Below, one piece after another: positions 17,800 to 26,187 of a stretch of DNA of 64,000 nt (positions are counted from its first letter, which is position 1; each line of letters starts with the position of its first letter). A model generated the notes under the pieces. That model saw only the letters and a program-made list of their open reading frames with translations. It was not told where the DNA came from and did no database searches. The position numbers were made by a program, and so were the translations under genes. Source of the DNA: Streptococcus parapneumoniae. GTDB taxonomy: Bacteria > Bacillota > Bacilli > Lactobacillales > Streptococcaceae. The stretch is taken from positions 1,132,501 to 1,196,500 of the forward strand of contig NZ_AP026968.1 in assembly GCF_037076355.1 (NCBI RefSeq), given 5' to 3'.

Positions 17800-18063
17800 T
17801 TACTCCTCTACTTTTTCGTATGTTTCTTTAAAAATGTCAGGTTTGCATGGATAGTACTCGCCCTGAACTCCTTTAATAATGTAATCCCCTTCTGTCGCAA
17901 TCATCAATCCTTCAAGCGTTTCGATTTTTAAAAGAGGATTTTTTAAGTCAGCGTAGTCAATCCGTACTGGGTCTAGTCCAAAATCGCATAGTTCATCTAT
18001 AGCTTCTTCTGTATCCAAAAACTGCACGGCCTCAATCACTACTGGTTTTTTACGGTATTTCAT
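17800..18063 (-). CDS. PGDYG-like phage protein
   Basis: The 87-residue protein has the pattern MKYRKKPVVIEAVQF at the start and EGDYIIKGVQGEYYPCKPDIF near the end. This pattern is seen in a widespread small phage family related to PGDYG proteins. It is usually an accessory gene; the role is unknown. It is followed closely by the small membrane gene. Confidence 0.8.
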   Translation of the reverse strand: MKYRKKPVVIEAVQFLDTEEAIDELCDFGLDPVRIDYADLKNPLLKIETLEGLMIATEGDYIIKGVQGEYYPCKPDIFKETYEKVEE

Positions 18064-18081
18064 TCCTCAATCCTTTCCGAA

Positions 18082-18115
18082 CACGAAAAAAGCACTTAGA
18101 TTTCTCTAGGTGCTT
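18082..18115 (-). terminator. Rho-independent terminator
   Basis: Minus-strand stem AAGCACCTAGA/TCTAAGTGCTT with loop GAAA, followed by TTTTCG. It follows the CPCC gene and precedes the PGDYG gene. Confidence 0.75.
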
Positions 18116-18117
18116 AT

Positions 18118-18300
18118 TCATCTAATTGGTAAGCCTTTTGCGTAAGCTTCTTTAGCCTCCGCAAGTGTCATTTCATTAGGACCGCCATCTATATTAGTTT
18201 CTCCTGTATTTTGCCACTGACAGACGTCACAGATGTCATACACTGCTGTAACAGTTCCACATACTGGACAATGTACATATTCGCGACCATCAATGATCAT
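18118..18300 (-). CDS. CPCC-type cysteine-rich zinc-ribbon-like protein
   Basis: This 60-residue protein begins MIIDGREYVHCPVCGTVT and carries two CxxC pairs (CPVC and CDVC) that could bind zinc, as in CPCC-family proteins. The start at 18300 has GGGAAAGAG upstream and overlaps the end of the head-morphogenesis gene by 11 bases. Its role in the phage is unknown. Confidence 0.75.
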   Translation of the reverse strand: MIIDGREYVHCPVCGTVTAVYDICDVCQWQNTGETNIDGGPNEMTLAEAKEAYAKGLPIR

Positions 18301-19834
18301 TAAATTCTCTTTCCCAGTCTTGCTCATAATAATCAACTCCTTTTTTCGGTTTCAATATTGTTGTAATACGTTTACTACGATTATCGCCTAAAACATATAT
18401 ATTATTTTCTAAATCATATCGCACTCTACGCATTTCTGTATCGTAACCGAGTATATTCTCGTTTATCGTCTTAGACAACAAATTCTGTCCGATATGAAGA
18501 TAATCCTCTTTTGTGATATCTCCGAACTCGACTCTATGTTTTTTATAATGACCATCAAAAGATTTCTCAGTAGGAAACTTGGACTTTGTCCATCTGATGC
18601 GGTCTTTTAGTTCCTTGTATCCCTCAACATCATTATACTTCAAATCATAAAAGCCTGCAAATGTTTTGGGCATATTTTGAGAACCTAAAACCTGTCTATA
18701 AGCTATGAACTGCTCCTTGGTTCTGCGTACTCTGTCCTTTTCCAATCGTTCAGCTTGTAGCTTGTCTTTGATAGCAGTCTGACCATACTTATCAAGCTGC
18801 TGCTTTCGCCAATCCTTGAAGGTCTGACCACTTTCAACCTCATAGCCTTTTCCTGTTTCAATATCTCTTGCATAGCGTTTCCCACCTTTTTCTAAGGCAG
18901 GAACCGTCGTACATCGACAATGAGGGTGCATAGTAGGATAATTCACACCCTTTTCTGCATCCTTAACAAGAAATACCTTGCCGTCCAACTCGCCACAAAT
19001 AGGGCATGTGTGAACCTCTAAGGTCGCCAGATATCTGTACTTCTTGATATTATCGTCCTGATATTCATCCAGCGTTGCCTGAGCCTGAATACCGTTCGTT
19101 TCCGTCTGCAAAACAGTCACTGCACGATTACGAGCACGTTCAAACTCAATTGCTAGAAGTTTACTGGACTGGTCTATCGGATAGCCTCGGTTTAAATCGT
19201 TGGTTACAAGCGACTCTACTCTACTAACCAGTTCGTCCATATTGCTACCCCAAACACGCTCAGAGAACCGCTTGCCTTTGAAGTTTTCGTTGATTGCCTT
19301 TTGAAGATACTCTTCTTCTAGACGCTCAGGCTTGAAATTCGGTTCTCTTTTGGTCTGTTTATGGTAGTTGTAAGCACGATTTAAGTAAGTTTCTTGGTAG
19401 GTTTGTTTGAGATGTGTTTCTATTCGCTTGTTGATTTTACCAGTCATTTCAGCGATATCCATCTCAACACCAGCAAACAAGGCGTTTGCATTTGTTTTGA
19501 CCTTTATTGACCTTGACCACTCTGTTAAATCAGGATGTTTCTTAACAAAACCAGCAATCTCTTGCTTGCTTTTCAATTGGTCAGTCTTAGTCAGGGATAA
19601 CAGATAAAATGGTAATGAGTCGCTACGATTTTTAGATACCCTCTCGAACGACTCTAAACGACCTGCAATGAGTTTTAGTGTTCTGAGGTATAAATCATCG
19701 ATGTAGTCTATTATCTCGCTGAGGTTGTCAATCTGATCTAGCTCATATAGCAATCTGTCTTTCTCTTCTCGGTTGAGGTCATCAAGAGATTCGATGAAAG
19801 CAATCTTCTCTTCTTTATTCAGTTTCCGACTCAT
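18290..19834 (-). CDS. Phage head morphogenesis protein with C-terminal nuclease-like domain
   Basis: 514 residues. Residues about 140-310 form the SPP1 gp7/Mu gpF-like head morphogenesis domain, ending with the cysteine motifs HTCPICGELDGKVF and MHPHCRCTTVPAL. After a linker, residues about 415-505 (GHYKKHRVEFGDITKEDYL, RYDLENNIYVLGD, ITTILKPKKG) resemble BECR-fold (barnase/EndoU/colicin/RelE-like) nuclease domains often fused to phage head proteins. It follows the portal gene with a 20-base overlap. The nuclease call is by pattern and has no tested activity. Confidence 0.85.
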   Translation of the reverse strand: MSRKLNKEEKIAFIESLDDLNREEKDRLLYELDQIDNLSEIIDYIDDLYLRTLKLIAGRLESFERVSKNRSDSLPFYLLSLTKTDQLKSKQEIAGFVKKHPDLTEWSRSIKVKTNANALFAGVEMDIAEMTGKINKRIETHLKQTYQETYLNRAYNYHKQTKREPNFKPERLEEEYLQKAINENFKGKRFSERVWGSNMDELVSRVESLVTNDLNRGYPIDQSSKLLAIEFERARNRAVTVLQTETNGIQAQATLDEYQDDNIKKYRYLATLEVHTCPICGELDGKVFLVKDAEKGVNYPTMHPHCRCTTVPALEKGGKRYARDIETGKGYEVESGQTFKDWRKQQLDKYGQTAIKDKLQAERLEKDRVRRTKEQFIAYRQVLGSQNMPKTFAGFYDLKYNDVEGYKELKDRIRWTKSKFPTEKSFDGHYKKHRVEFGDITKEDYLHIGQNLLSKTINENILGYDTEMRRVRYDLENNIYVLGDNRSKRITTILKPKKGVDYYEQDWEREFNDH

Positions 19835-21230
19835 GCTCTACCTCTTCCATGTCGTAGAGTTTTTCAGATTGTTCCTCTTGGTCAGCTTTCTGCAAGCGTA
19901 GTTCATCCTGCCAATCTTCTACAATTGGATTCGATTTAGCTACGTTCTCTCTTGAGGTGATAGTTGCAAGAGTAGAAACTACTTGAGCCATTTCTGTGTC
20001 GTTATTGATTGAGTTCCGTGTCCATGTTTGCTTGATTTTGAGTTTATCGGATAACCCTAGATGTTTCAAGATCATCTTAACAAGCGTGGCATATCCACTC
20101 CTGAACTGAGTTTCCATGTTTCCAGCTTTTAACTCTAAAAGAGAGTAAAGGAACTTCAAAGCAACACCAGAACTGTTCCCCAACTTATCTGTTTCAGGGT
20201 TAACCCCTTGGCCACTAATAAAGATTTGTTTCTTAGTTCGCTCTAAAATCAGATTTCTAGCTTCGGTTGGGATGTCAATCGCAATAGTTGTAACTCCTGA
20301 CTGGTCTCCCATACCGTCGTTGTCCATCTTAATCATCTTGTAGCGTTTCAAATCTTCAAGAAACTCTTGCTTGTCCTGTCCACCGTAGTTTGTAAGAACA
20401 AAGATAACCTCTTGAACATCGTCTGTATCATTGACGAATCCACTAAAGACCTTGTCGTAAACATCAACTAGGTCTTTGATTGGTTTCAAGTCGTTGGTCT
20501 CGATTTCATTGTTTTTGAATGGAATAAAAGGAACAAGGTCAAAATCATGCTTGAAGCTATTGTCACTAGATCGGTCTCCATTCATGGTATCAATCAAAGA
20601 GATTGCTTGGAATGTTTCTAATTCTTCCAGTGGCTTATTTTCTTCGCGCCGATAGAAAGAGCACTCTTTGTCGTTCCAATATTCGTAAACAGTGTAATTT
20701 TTACCATCTGTTTCATCAATGCTAGAGTAAACTCGCAGTACCCCAATCAACTTTTTATCCAAAGACTTTGAGTAGATTGGTATCACTTCTTTTGAGTCCA
20801 CACAAGCATATCTAAACGAGTTGTCACTAGCGTCTTTCCAAACGTGAAGCCAAGCGATACCAGCATTTCCTGCATTCACACAAAGTTGCTTGCTGATACG
20901 TTCATAATCGTCTCCTAAGACGTCTACAATCTTATCATTAACGCTTTTATCGTCCACATCAAATGTAGGCGGATAGGTCAACGCATAAGCCTTTTTCTGG
21001 TCAAGCAATAACTGGTGCCAGTTGTGACTAATACGGTTGTCAGCGTTACGAAACGCATTATCTTCTGCTTTCGCTTCGTTCTCTGCGCCTTTCTTGTCGG
21101 CAGGCTTACGCTTTCGTTTAATATCATTCTCGTTACGATAGTATTTCTCGGCTTCAGCTGCTTGTGAGACAAACTTTCCATGTTTGACCATCTGCGACGA
21201 GATTATATTTTTAATTACTTCTATTTCCAA
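19815..21230 (-). CDS. Portal protein (SPP1 gp6-like)
   Basis: The 471-residue protein carries the features of SPP1-type portals: an N-terminal AEAEKYYRNENDIKRKRKPA, a mid-protein VFSGFVNDTDDVQEVIFVLT and SSGVALKFLYSLLELKAG near residue 360. It forms the dodecameric DNA channel in the capsid vertex. It overlaps the terminase gene by 10 bases. The acidic C-terminus is typical. Confidence 0.95.
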   Translation of the reverse strand: MEIEVIKNIISSQMVKHGKFVSQAAEAEKYYRNENDIKRKRKPADKKGAENEAKAEDNAFRNADNRISHNWHQLLLDQKKAYALTYPPTFDVDDKSVNDKIVDVLGDDYERISKQLCVNAGNAGIAWLHVWKDASDNSFRYACVDSKEVIPIYSKSLDKKLIGVLRVYSSIDETDGKNYTVYEYWNDKECSFYRREENKPLEELETFQAISLIDTMNGDRSSDNSFKHDFDLVPFIPFKNNEIETNDLKPIKDLVDVYDKVFSGFVNDTDDVQEVIFVLTNYGGQDKQEFLEDLKRYKMIKMDNDGMGDQSGVTTIAIDIPTEARNLILERTKKQIFISGQGVNPETDKLGNSSGVALKFLYSLLELKAGNMETQFRSGYATLVKMILKHLGLSDKLKIKQTWTRNSINNDTEMAQVVSTLATITSRENVAKSNPIVEDWQDELRLQKADQEEQSEKLYDMEEVEHESETE

Positions 21231-22501
21231 ACAGTCATACCTCCTGACTTGAATAATACTGTATAGCAGAAATAACGTAGAGCGTCCATTGCGTGGTCGA
21301 ACTGTTTGATAGGCTTGTCCTCGCCATTCGCAGAGGCTTTCTCGTCCCAGACATAAGCGTGGAACTCTTTCAACGTATTCACACAGCTCTCATGCACTGC
21401 TATTTTCTCTTGGCCTAGCATAGACCCAACAAAACGAATGCCTTCAAGAACATTATTTCTAGCTTTTTTGATTTTATATCCTCGCTTCTTCAATTCAGCA
21501 ATGAATGAAGCAGCAGACGGGTCAATAATGATTCGTTCGATGTTCGTATCTCCTAGCCAAGCAGTTAGATCATCAGCATACTCAGCATTGGTTTTCTGAA
21601 CGTTCTCGTCACGACCTGAGTAATAATATTCCCTTGTTAAGTAATACTTGCCGTTGATGTCTTTTTCCCACAAAAGAAAAACGGTCGCATTCTGCGTACC
21701 GTAGTCGACCGAAACATATTTGCCCAGCTTGCTCATTTCTGGCAAAGTTGATACAACATGCTTATCCTTACTGAACATATCGTAGACAATACCTTCTGCA
21801 ACCGTCCAAAGACCTTGGATATAGCGCTGATAGAAAACACCTTGATATTGACTTCTATAACGCTTCTTGATGTTCTCTGAAAGAGAAAGGTTGTCGTCCA
21901 TATCAAAATGCAGATAAAGCATATTCTTTGTTTCTGCTTTGTCTATCCAGTTGACTTTAAACCAATGATAAGGCCCGTCTGGGTTGCAGTTGAACCACCA
22001 CTTAGAACCTGTCACAGAGCACCGCCCTGTGCCCTGGTTAACAAAAGACTCAGGCATAAGCGCTACTTCATCGAAAAAGATACCTGCTAGCGTTAAACCT
22101 TGAATAAGATCCTGTGAACTCTCGTCCTTACCACCAAAGATATAGAAATCATTCGACACGTCGCCTTTTGTGATTTCTATCAAGTTATCCGTCCGATGAT
22201 AGACGTAGCTAAAACCTCTTGACTGTATCATAACCAATAACAGTTTCAGGACGTTACGATTGAAAGAGCCAATTGTCTTACCACACATCGCAAAGTTCTG
22301 ATGGTTGAATGATGTCATCGCCCAGATAACGAAAGCTAGACTCATAGAAACAGTCTTGCCAGAACGGATAGCGCCATCAGCAATAATGCCTTCTGACTCA
22401 TGAACTGGAGAGTTCCAAAGCCACCAACTTAGCACCTTATTCTGCTTTCTGCTAAAAGGTTGGAATTCGAATGTACTGGTCTTTATTTTTCTTCTCGCCA
22501 C
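21221..22501 (-). CDS. Terminase large subunit
   Basis: 426 residues. The ATPase Walker A-like motif ADGAIRSGKTVSMS lies near residue 45 and the Walker B-like FFDEVALMP near 140. The nuclease half has VSVDYGTQNATVFLL (about 245) and a later DHAMDALRYF. This enzyme packages DNA and cuts concatemers. It overlaps the small subunit gene by 19 bases. Confidence 0.96.
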   Translation of the reverse strand: MARRKIKTSTFEFQPFSRKQNKVLSWWLWNSPVHESEGIIADGAIRSGKTVSMSLAFVIWAMTSFNHQNFAMCGKTIGSFNRNVLKLLLVMIQSRGFSYVYHRTDNLIEITKGDVSNDFYIFGGKDESSQDLIQGLTLAGIFFDEVALMPESFVNQGTGRCSVTGSKWWFNCNPDGPYHWFKVNWIDKAETKNMLYLHFDMDDNLSLSENIKKRYRSQYQGVFYQRYIQGLWTVAEGIVYDMFSKDKHVVSTLPEMSKLGKYVSVDYGTQNATVFLLWEKDINGKYYLTREYYYSGRDENVQKTNAEYADDLTAWLGDTNIERIIIDPSAASFIAELKKRGYKIKKARNNVLEGIRFVGSMLGQEKIAVHESCVNTLKEFHAYVWDEKASANGEDKPIKQFDHAMDALRYFCYTVLFKSGGMTVWK

Positions 22502-23166
22502 GTTTCTTCGACTATCCCTTCTAATGCTTTGATAAAACCATCATCATGAACGTTCTCAGGTTCATTGTCAGGCAGTTTAGATTTCAGAATCTCAATTCTC
22601 AATCTCTGCTCCTCTGTAGCAAGGCTTGAGCGAGTCAGTTCATCATATGTTTTAATCATATTTCTAAGTTCTGACTGTATTCTTGCAATTGCAGCTAAAG
22701 CCTTACCCTGCTTATCCCAAGCAGTGTGAACTTCATAGCTTTCTCCGCCTTTTGCTGTGCTTGCAATAAGCATAGTGGTTGTATCATCAACGTCCTGAAC
22801 GTACAGAATGCGCTGAGCATGCAAAAGATTAGCATAGGTTAGCTGAATGTTCTCCCAAAGAATATCAATTGGTTGCTTATCTGCCAGTTGCTCGTATATC
22901 TCATGCACTCCTTGCGGTAGATACTTAGCAAACAGACCGTGTTTAAGGGCGTTTTGCGAGCCTTTAGGCGCCCCATGACCAACTGCGTTCTTATTCCCTT
23001 TTGGTGCACCTCTTGGATTTTTGGGTGCACCCTTTTTTGTACGAGTCCAATTATGCCTACGTTGCCATGATTTGACTGTGTTGATTGAGACATCATGCTT
23101 AGTAGCAATGTCTTTGTACTTCATGCCTGCCTCATAGTCTTTGCGTGCTAGCTCGCTTTTTTCCAT
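22483..23166 (-). CDS. Terminase small subunit
   Basis: The 227-residue protein has an N-terminal helix-turn-helix, ARKDYEAGMKYKDIATKHDV, as in PBSX-type small terminases, then a basic Gly/Asn-rich segment (GAPKGNKNAVGHGAPKGSQN) and a helical C-terminus. It recognises the packaging site. The start at 23166 has a very strong GGGAGGAGGG upstream; an earlier in-frame start is less likely. Confidence 0.93.
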   Translation of the reverse strand: MEKSELARKDYEAGMKYKDIATKHDVSINTVKSWQRRHNWTRTKKGAPKNPRGAPKGNKNAVGHGAPKGSQNALKHGLFAKYLPQGVHEIYEQLADKQPIDILWENIQLTYANLLHAQRILYVQDVDDTTTMLIASTAKGGESYEVHTAWDKQGKALAAIARIQSELRNMIKTYDELTRSSLATEEQRLRIEILKSKLPDNEPENVHDDGFIKALEGIVEETWREEK

Positions 23167-23198
23167 GCCCTCCTCCCTGATTTGTTTATTTTGTAAAT

Positions 23199-23256
23199 CA
23201 AAAAAAGCCACACGATGTGTGACCTTTCTGCAAGGCGACTACAACCTTGCGTGTTA
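23199..23256 (-). terminator. Two hairpins upstream of the terminase operon
   Basis: On the minus strand GCAAGG/CCTTGC with a 9-base loop is followed by CACAC/GTGTG with a 3-base loop and GCTTTTTTT. The second is a plausible terminator, and the first may be part of a packaging-site structure. Both lie between the first tRNA-like element and the terminase ribosome binding site. Confidence 0.55.
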
Positions 23257-23298
23257 ATTAGAAATAAAATTTCTGATTTATTTTTTGTAGTCTTTAAC

Positions 23299-23371
23299 GG
23301 CGACGCCCGGAATCGAACCGAAAAGTTTGAAAATACATTGGAGAGAAAATCACTTTACGCCTGTCGTCGCC
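23299..23371 (-). tRNA. tRNA-like element 1 (acceptor and T arms only)
   Basis: 73 bases on the minus strand. The ends form a perfect 7-pair acceptor stem GGCGACG/CGTCGCC, and a T arm TTCGG/CCGGG with loop TTCGATT lies at the expected place (two U-G pairs). No canonical D arm or anticodon stem can be drawn, and the middle is AT-rich. It is therefore a tRNA-like or decayed tRNA sequence, not a confident functional tRNA. Confidence 0.5.
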
Positions 23372-23373
23372 AA

Positions 23374-23392
23374 AACGAGGCCGAAACCTCGG
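23374..23392 (-). terminator. Hairpin between the two tRNA-like elements
   Basis: Minus-strand stem CGAGG/CCTCG with a 6-base loop, followed by TTTT. It could end a transcript that includes tRNA-like element 2. Confidence 0.5.
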
Positions 23393-23431
23393 AAAAATAT
23401 AATAAAGTATAAAGGAGACGTCAATGAACGA

Positions 23432-23515
23432 AATAGAGGGAGGGACTCGAACCCTCAACGCCCTTTACGACACCCTGATTTCAGGTAACCATCTACCAAA
23501 TTCTGAGACCTCTAT
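23432..23515 (-). tRNA. tRNA-like element 2 (class II Leu/Ser-like, abnormal anticodon loop)
   Basis: 84 bases on the minus strand. It has a perfect 7-pair acceptor ATAGAGG/CCTCTAT, T arm GAGGG/CCCTC with loop TTCGAGT, a 3-pair D stem with loop GAATTTGGTAGA, and a 14-base variable arm. This matches a class II (Leu-like) tRNA in length and layout. The anticodon arm TACCT/GGGTG with loop GAAATCA lacks the invariant U33, so no anticodon can be assigned with confidence. Confidence 0.55.
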
Positions 23516-23570
23516 CTCTAATTATTGACAATACTATTTTACCATGTAAAATAAGCCATTTCCTAGCAAT

Positions 23571-24017
23571 TTACTTGCAAATATCTCCCAAAAATTTACG
23601 AAAGACAATCAGCTTACCTTTTCGATAGGCTTCCGCAAATTCCAAAGCACCTCTGCTAAGCATGCGGTAGAACTCACTTTCAGAATAGCCTAAGTCCATA
23701 TAGATAGCCTTGTCTGATAATTGGATTTTCATATCCATGTACTTCTTTGCAATTACCTGCCGAACGTATGGATCCATGATACAGTTCACAGCTCTCTCAA
23801 TCTCCAAAACCTCTGCCTCTGCATCCACATGGTCGATAACCATATTCTCAGTAGCTGTGCTCTTACCAGTAAATGTCTTTGGTTCAAATGAGTAGGTCGT
23901 TGTGATTTTAGGCAAATACTCAGCGCCTGCCATTCGGACATACGAGCGATAACTCTCTAGAACGTCATATACATTTTTCTTGGTGAATTGCACATCAACT
24001 CTTTTTAATAACCTCAC
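23571..24017 (-). CDS. ArpU-family late transcription regulator
   Basis: The 148-residue protein has the sigma-like C-terminal helices YMDMKIQLSDKAIYMDLGYS of the ArpU/RinA group, which activates late gene transcription in Gram-positive phages. The start is a GTG at 24017 preceded by AAAGGAGC. It sits between the early genes and the terminase, the standard place for the late switch, so it probably controls the leftward structural operon. Confidence 0.9.
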   Translation of the reverse strand: MRLLKRVDVQFTKKNVYDVLESYRSYVRMAGAEYLPKITTTYSFEPKTFTGKSTATENMVIDHVDAEAEVLEIERAVNCIMDPYVRQVIAKKYMDMKIQLSDKAIYMDLGYSESEFYRMLSRGALEFAEAYRKGKLIVFRKFLGDICK

Positions 24018-24032
24018 AACATCGCTCCTTTA

Positions 24033-24092
24033 TGATATAATATTTTTAAGGAATAATTCATAAAGAGGGTCAGTTGTGTGCTGGCTCTTTTT
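24033..24092 (+). promoter_or_regulatory. Extended -10 promoter followed by short terminator (opposite strand)
   Basis: TGATATAAT at 24033-24041 is followed about 25 bases later by hairpin AGAG..TCAG/CTGGCTCT, with a 2-base bulge, and a T run at 24088. It would give a transcript of about 45 bases directed against the lytic genes, just upstream of the ArpU start. Two similar units lie at 32841 and 40725. Confidence 0.5.
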
Positions 24093-24098
24093 TTATAT

Positions 24099-24476
24099 CT
24101 AAATCCCAAAGAAAGTACAAATGTCTTCTGCCTCACATTCGGAAATTTCCAAACCTTTCTCCCAACAACTTATGATTGTTGAAGAATGCCCTAAATACTT
24201 TGCTAATTCTGTACGAGAAAGTCCTCGTTCCAAACGTTTTTCTTTCAAGAGCGCATTAAGATTTCCAATCTCACACTTCTTGAATAAAACATCTCTGTCC
24301 AATCCTAACTCTTTTGACAGACGTTCTTTCTGACGATCACTTGGTATCATACCTCGTTCCCAATTTGAAAATGTCCTTGGACTAATACCAAATCTCTTTG
24401 AAGCTTTTGTTAAAGATAGACCTTTACCAATTCTCCATAATCTAATTTGTTCTGAGAAAAATTTCCTATCCTTCAT
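24099..24476 (-). CDS. Double helix-turn-helix (XRE) regulator
   Basis: The 125-residue protein carries two tandem XRE-type DNA-binding domains, LTKASKRFGISPRTFSNWER at about residues 20-40 and LSRTELAKYLGHSSTIISCW at about 85-105. The start at 24476 has GAGGAG upstream and overlaps the preceding gene by 11 bases. It lies just before the ArpU-type gene, so a role in early-to-late control is likely but inferred. Confidence 0.8.
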   Translation of the reverse strand: MKDRKFFSEQIRLWRIGKGLSLTKASKRFGISPRTFSNWERGMIPSDRQKERLSKELGLDRDVLFKKCEIGNLNALLKEKRLERGLSRTELAKYLGHSSTIISCWEKGLEISECEAEDICTFFGI

Positions 24477-24690
24477 GTTCCATCTCCTCGATAAGCCAGT
24501 CAAGATTCTTTCTGGCTTTCTTCAGGTCCTCAAGACCGTTTTTCTTCTGGTGTCGTAGTATATACTTCAAGCTGTTACCCATATAGAACCCTTTCAGCTG
24601 TTCTGGTGTCATGAAGTTTCTTAGAGCATCGATAGATTCCATACCATATCGACCTTGGTAGTGGCTTGGTTTGTTTATGTTATCTGTCAT
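24466..24690 (-). CDS. DUF3310 phage protein
   Basis: This 74-residue protein with the typical start INKPSHYQGRYGMESIDALR and the closing YILRHQKKNGLEDLKKARKN belongs to the DUF3310 group. These are common phage proteins with an unproven link to nucleotide metabolism. The start at 24690 has GGGAGG upstream. The gene belongs to the densely packed early operon. Confidence 0.9.
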   Translation of the reverse strand: MTDNINKPSHYQGRYGMESIDALRNFMTPEQLKGFYMGNSLKYILRHQKKNGLEDLKKARKNLDWLIEEMEHEG

Positions 24691-24691
24691 G

Positions 24692-24871
24692 TCAATTCCT
24701 CCCATAATGCTTACTTACTCCATGTAAATAATAAGTGCCATCTTTGCGCTTGTTCACGTAATACGTGTACTGCCCATCTGGACTAGCGTAGGAAATCTGC
24801 TTCTCTCCTGCCCAGCAACCGTTATCACGCATCATGTGGCAATTCTCCATAATCCATTCTACATCAGGCAT
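24692..24871 (-). CDS. Small early phage protein (59 residues)
   Basis: The gene starts at 24871, has AAGGAG upstream and overlaps the YopX-like gene by 8 bases. The product is MPDVEWIMENCHMMRDNGCW, then a strand-rich YTYYVNKRKDGTYYLHG. Two cysteines and a histidine are present, but no known motif. The function is unknown. Confidence 0.75.
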   Translation of the reverse strand: MPDVEWIMENCHMMRDNGCWAGEKQISYASPDGQYTYYVNKRKDGTYYLHGVSKHYGRN

Positions 24872-25235
24872 CTAGTAACTCCTTGTTCTCGAATACATTC
24901 CCCACAACCTCACAATCAGTATGTCGTAACCACAATTCACATCCGTGTTGTTTAGATTCAAGACGATATGCTCCACCACGGTGTCTTACAACTTCGTAAT
25001 AAGTCGGTTCAGAATAGACATCCTTAGACATTTTGACTATGTCGCCTTCAAAGATAATCCTGCCATCCCTATCAACCATAGCTGTTGATTGCATGAGTTC
25101 TAAATCTTCTGCTGAAACCATGTAAGTAATTCCATCTCCAATACAATATAACTCATCTTCAAGCCAACTGATGTGGTCAATTTCATTATCCATTTCTTGC
25201 CTTTTCTTTAGCCATGCTCTAAATTTCAGTATCAT
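24864..25235 (-). CDS. YopX-family phage protein
   Basis: 123 residues. The C-terminal half matches the YopX pattern: QSTAMVDRDGRIIFEGDIVK, then YYEVVRHRGGAYRL and GNVFENKELL. The family is widespread in Firmicute phages and its molecular role is unknown. It overlaps the MazG-like gene by 4 bases. Confidence 0.9.
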   Translation of the reverse strand: MILKFRAWLKKRQEMDNEIDHISWLEDELYCIGDGITYMVSAEDLELMQSTAMVDRDGRIIFEGDIVKMSKDVYSEPTYYEVVRHRGGAYRLESKQHGCELWLRHTDCEVVGNVFENKELLDA

Positions 25236-25723
25236 CCCAAATCCTCCTCTTTGACAAACGTGCCGTCAATCCAACGACCTTTGCGGTCTTTGATTTCTTG
25301 GTAAGCCAGTTCAAAACATTCTTCGAAATCATAACCGAGTGCGGTGCTGATTGATTTTAACGAATCAATGGAAAATGATAGATACATCTTACACATAGAT
25401 TTTTCTTCCCAACTGTAAGACCTTTGAAAGCAGCTGATATTTTTATTTAAATCTTTAAAATAATCAGGCACATCTTCTTTAAAAATCACTATAGAATCAT
25501 CAAATATTTCTTGGACATCTACCTTTATCAGCAAAGCCAAACCGACAATCACGACTGCACAGTCTCCGATACTGTCCTTGGTCAGTTGCTCATTCTTCTT
25601 AAGATAGCCTGCGCATAACTCACCGAACTCCTCGCTAAGTTTTAGTGACTGCTTGTCCAGTCGTCCACCATTTTCAAGATCACGGTCAATAAACCATTGT
25701 TTTACTTTGTCTATTGTGTTCAT
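25232..25723 (-). CDS. MazG-like nucleotide pyrophosphohydrolase
   Basis: The 163-residue protein contains LKLSEEFGELCAGYLKK followed by DSIGDCAVVIVGLALL. These are the EExxE...ExxD-type metal-binding helices of the MazG fold. Such phage proteins hydrolyse NTPs, dNTPs or alarmones. It sits in the early operon beside the YopX-like gene. The acidic residues are partly degenerate, so substrate and activity cannot be stated. Confidence 0.8.
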   Translation of the reverse strand: MNTIDKVKQWFIDRDLENGGRLDKQSLKLSEEFGELCAGYLKKNEQLTKDSIGDCAVVIVGLALLIKVDVQEIFDDSIVIFKEDVPDYFKDLNKNISCFQRSYSWEEKSMCKMYLSFSIDSLKSISTALGYDFEECFELAYQEIKDRKGRWIDGTFVKEEDLG

Positions 25724-25731
25724 GATAACTC

Positions 25732-26187
25732 CTATCTATTTGTCAGTTTTGGTACAATTTCATTTACGATAAATAAGTAGTTTGGTGCTACAAGATACCG
25801 ACCAATATTGGAAGAAAAAGCCAATATCAATGCTAGTGTAATACCAACAATTAGCTTTTTTATAGTTCCTTTAGAGTTTTTAAGGTTCTCCTTTGTAAGT
25901 TTCTCTGCATATTCAAGCTTAGTAAAACCTTCTGGAATATACCTATAACTCAAACTATCGGAATCTACCTTGGTTCGAACTACTACATACACAAGAACTC
26001 CTGTTAGGATAGCACTGAGCAAAATCATAGCTATAGAGGTATTATCAAGTACATTGTACAAAGTCCATTCTCTCATAAGCTGTTCGTAAATCTGTGGTGC
26101 ATTCCCTTTAAATGTCGTAAGCAAAGAGCTTACTTCATCAACTGTCATATTCAGCATTTTTGCTAAAGCTTGTAAAATATCGTCCAT
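25732..26187 (-). CDS. Phage membrane protein, two or three spans
   Basis: The 151-residue protein has hydrophobic segments at about residues 51-70 (TSIAMILLSAILTGVLVYVV) and 109-128 (KKLIVGITLALILAFSS). The N-terminal MLNMTVDEVSSLLTTFKGNA is amphipathic. The gene overlaps the DUF1372-like gene by one base. The function is unknown. Confidence 0.7.
   Translation of the reverse strand: MDDILQALAKMLNMTVDEVSSLLTTFKGNAPQIYEQLMREWTLYNVLDNTSIAMILLSAILTGVLVYVVVRTKVDSDSLSYRYIPEGFTKLEYAEKLTKENLKNSKGTIKKLIVGITLALILAFSSNIGRYLVAPNYLFIVNEIVPKLTNR

Noticed and set aside
23299..23515. A suppressor tRNA that would read the amber codon at 5789
   Set aside because: Neither tRNA-like element shows a CUA anticodon at a plausible anticodon position.
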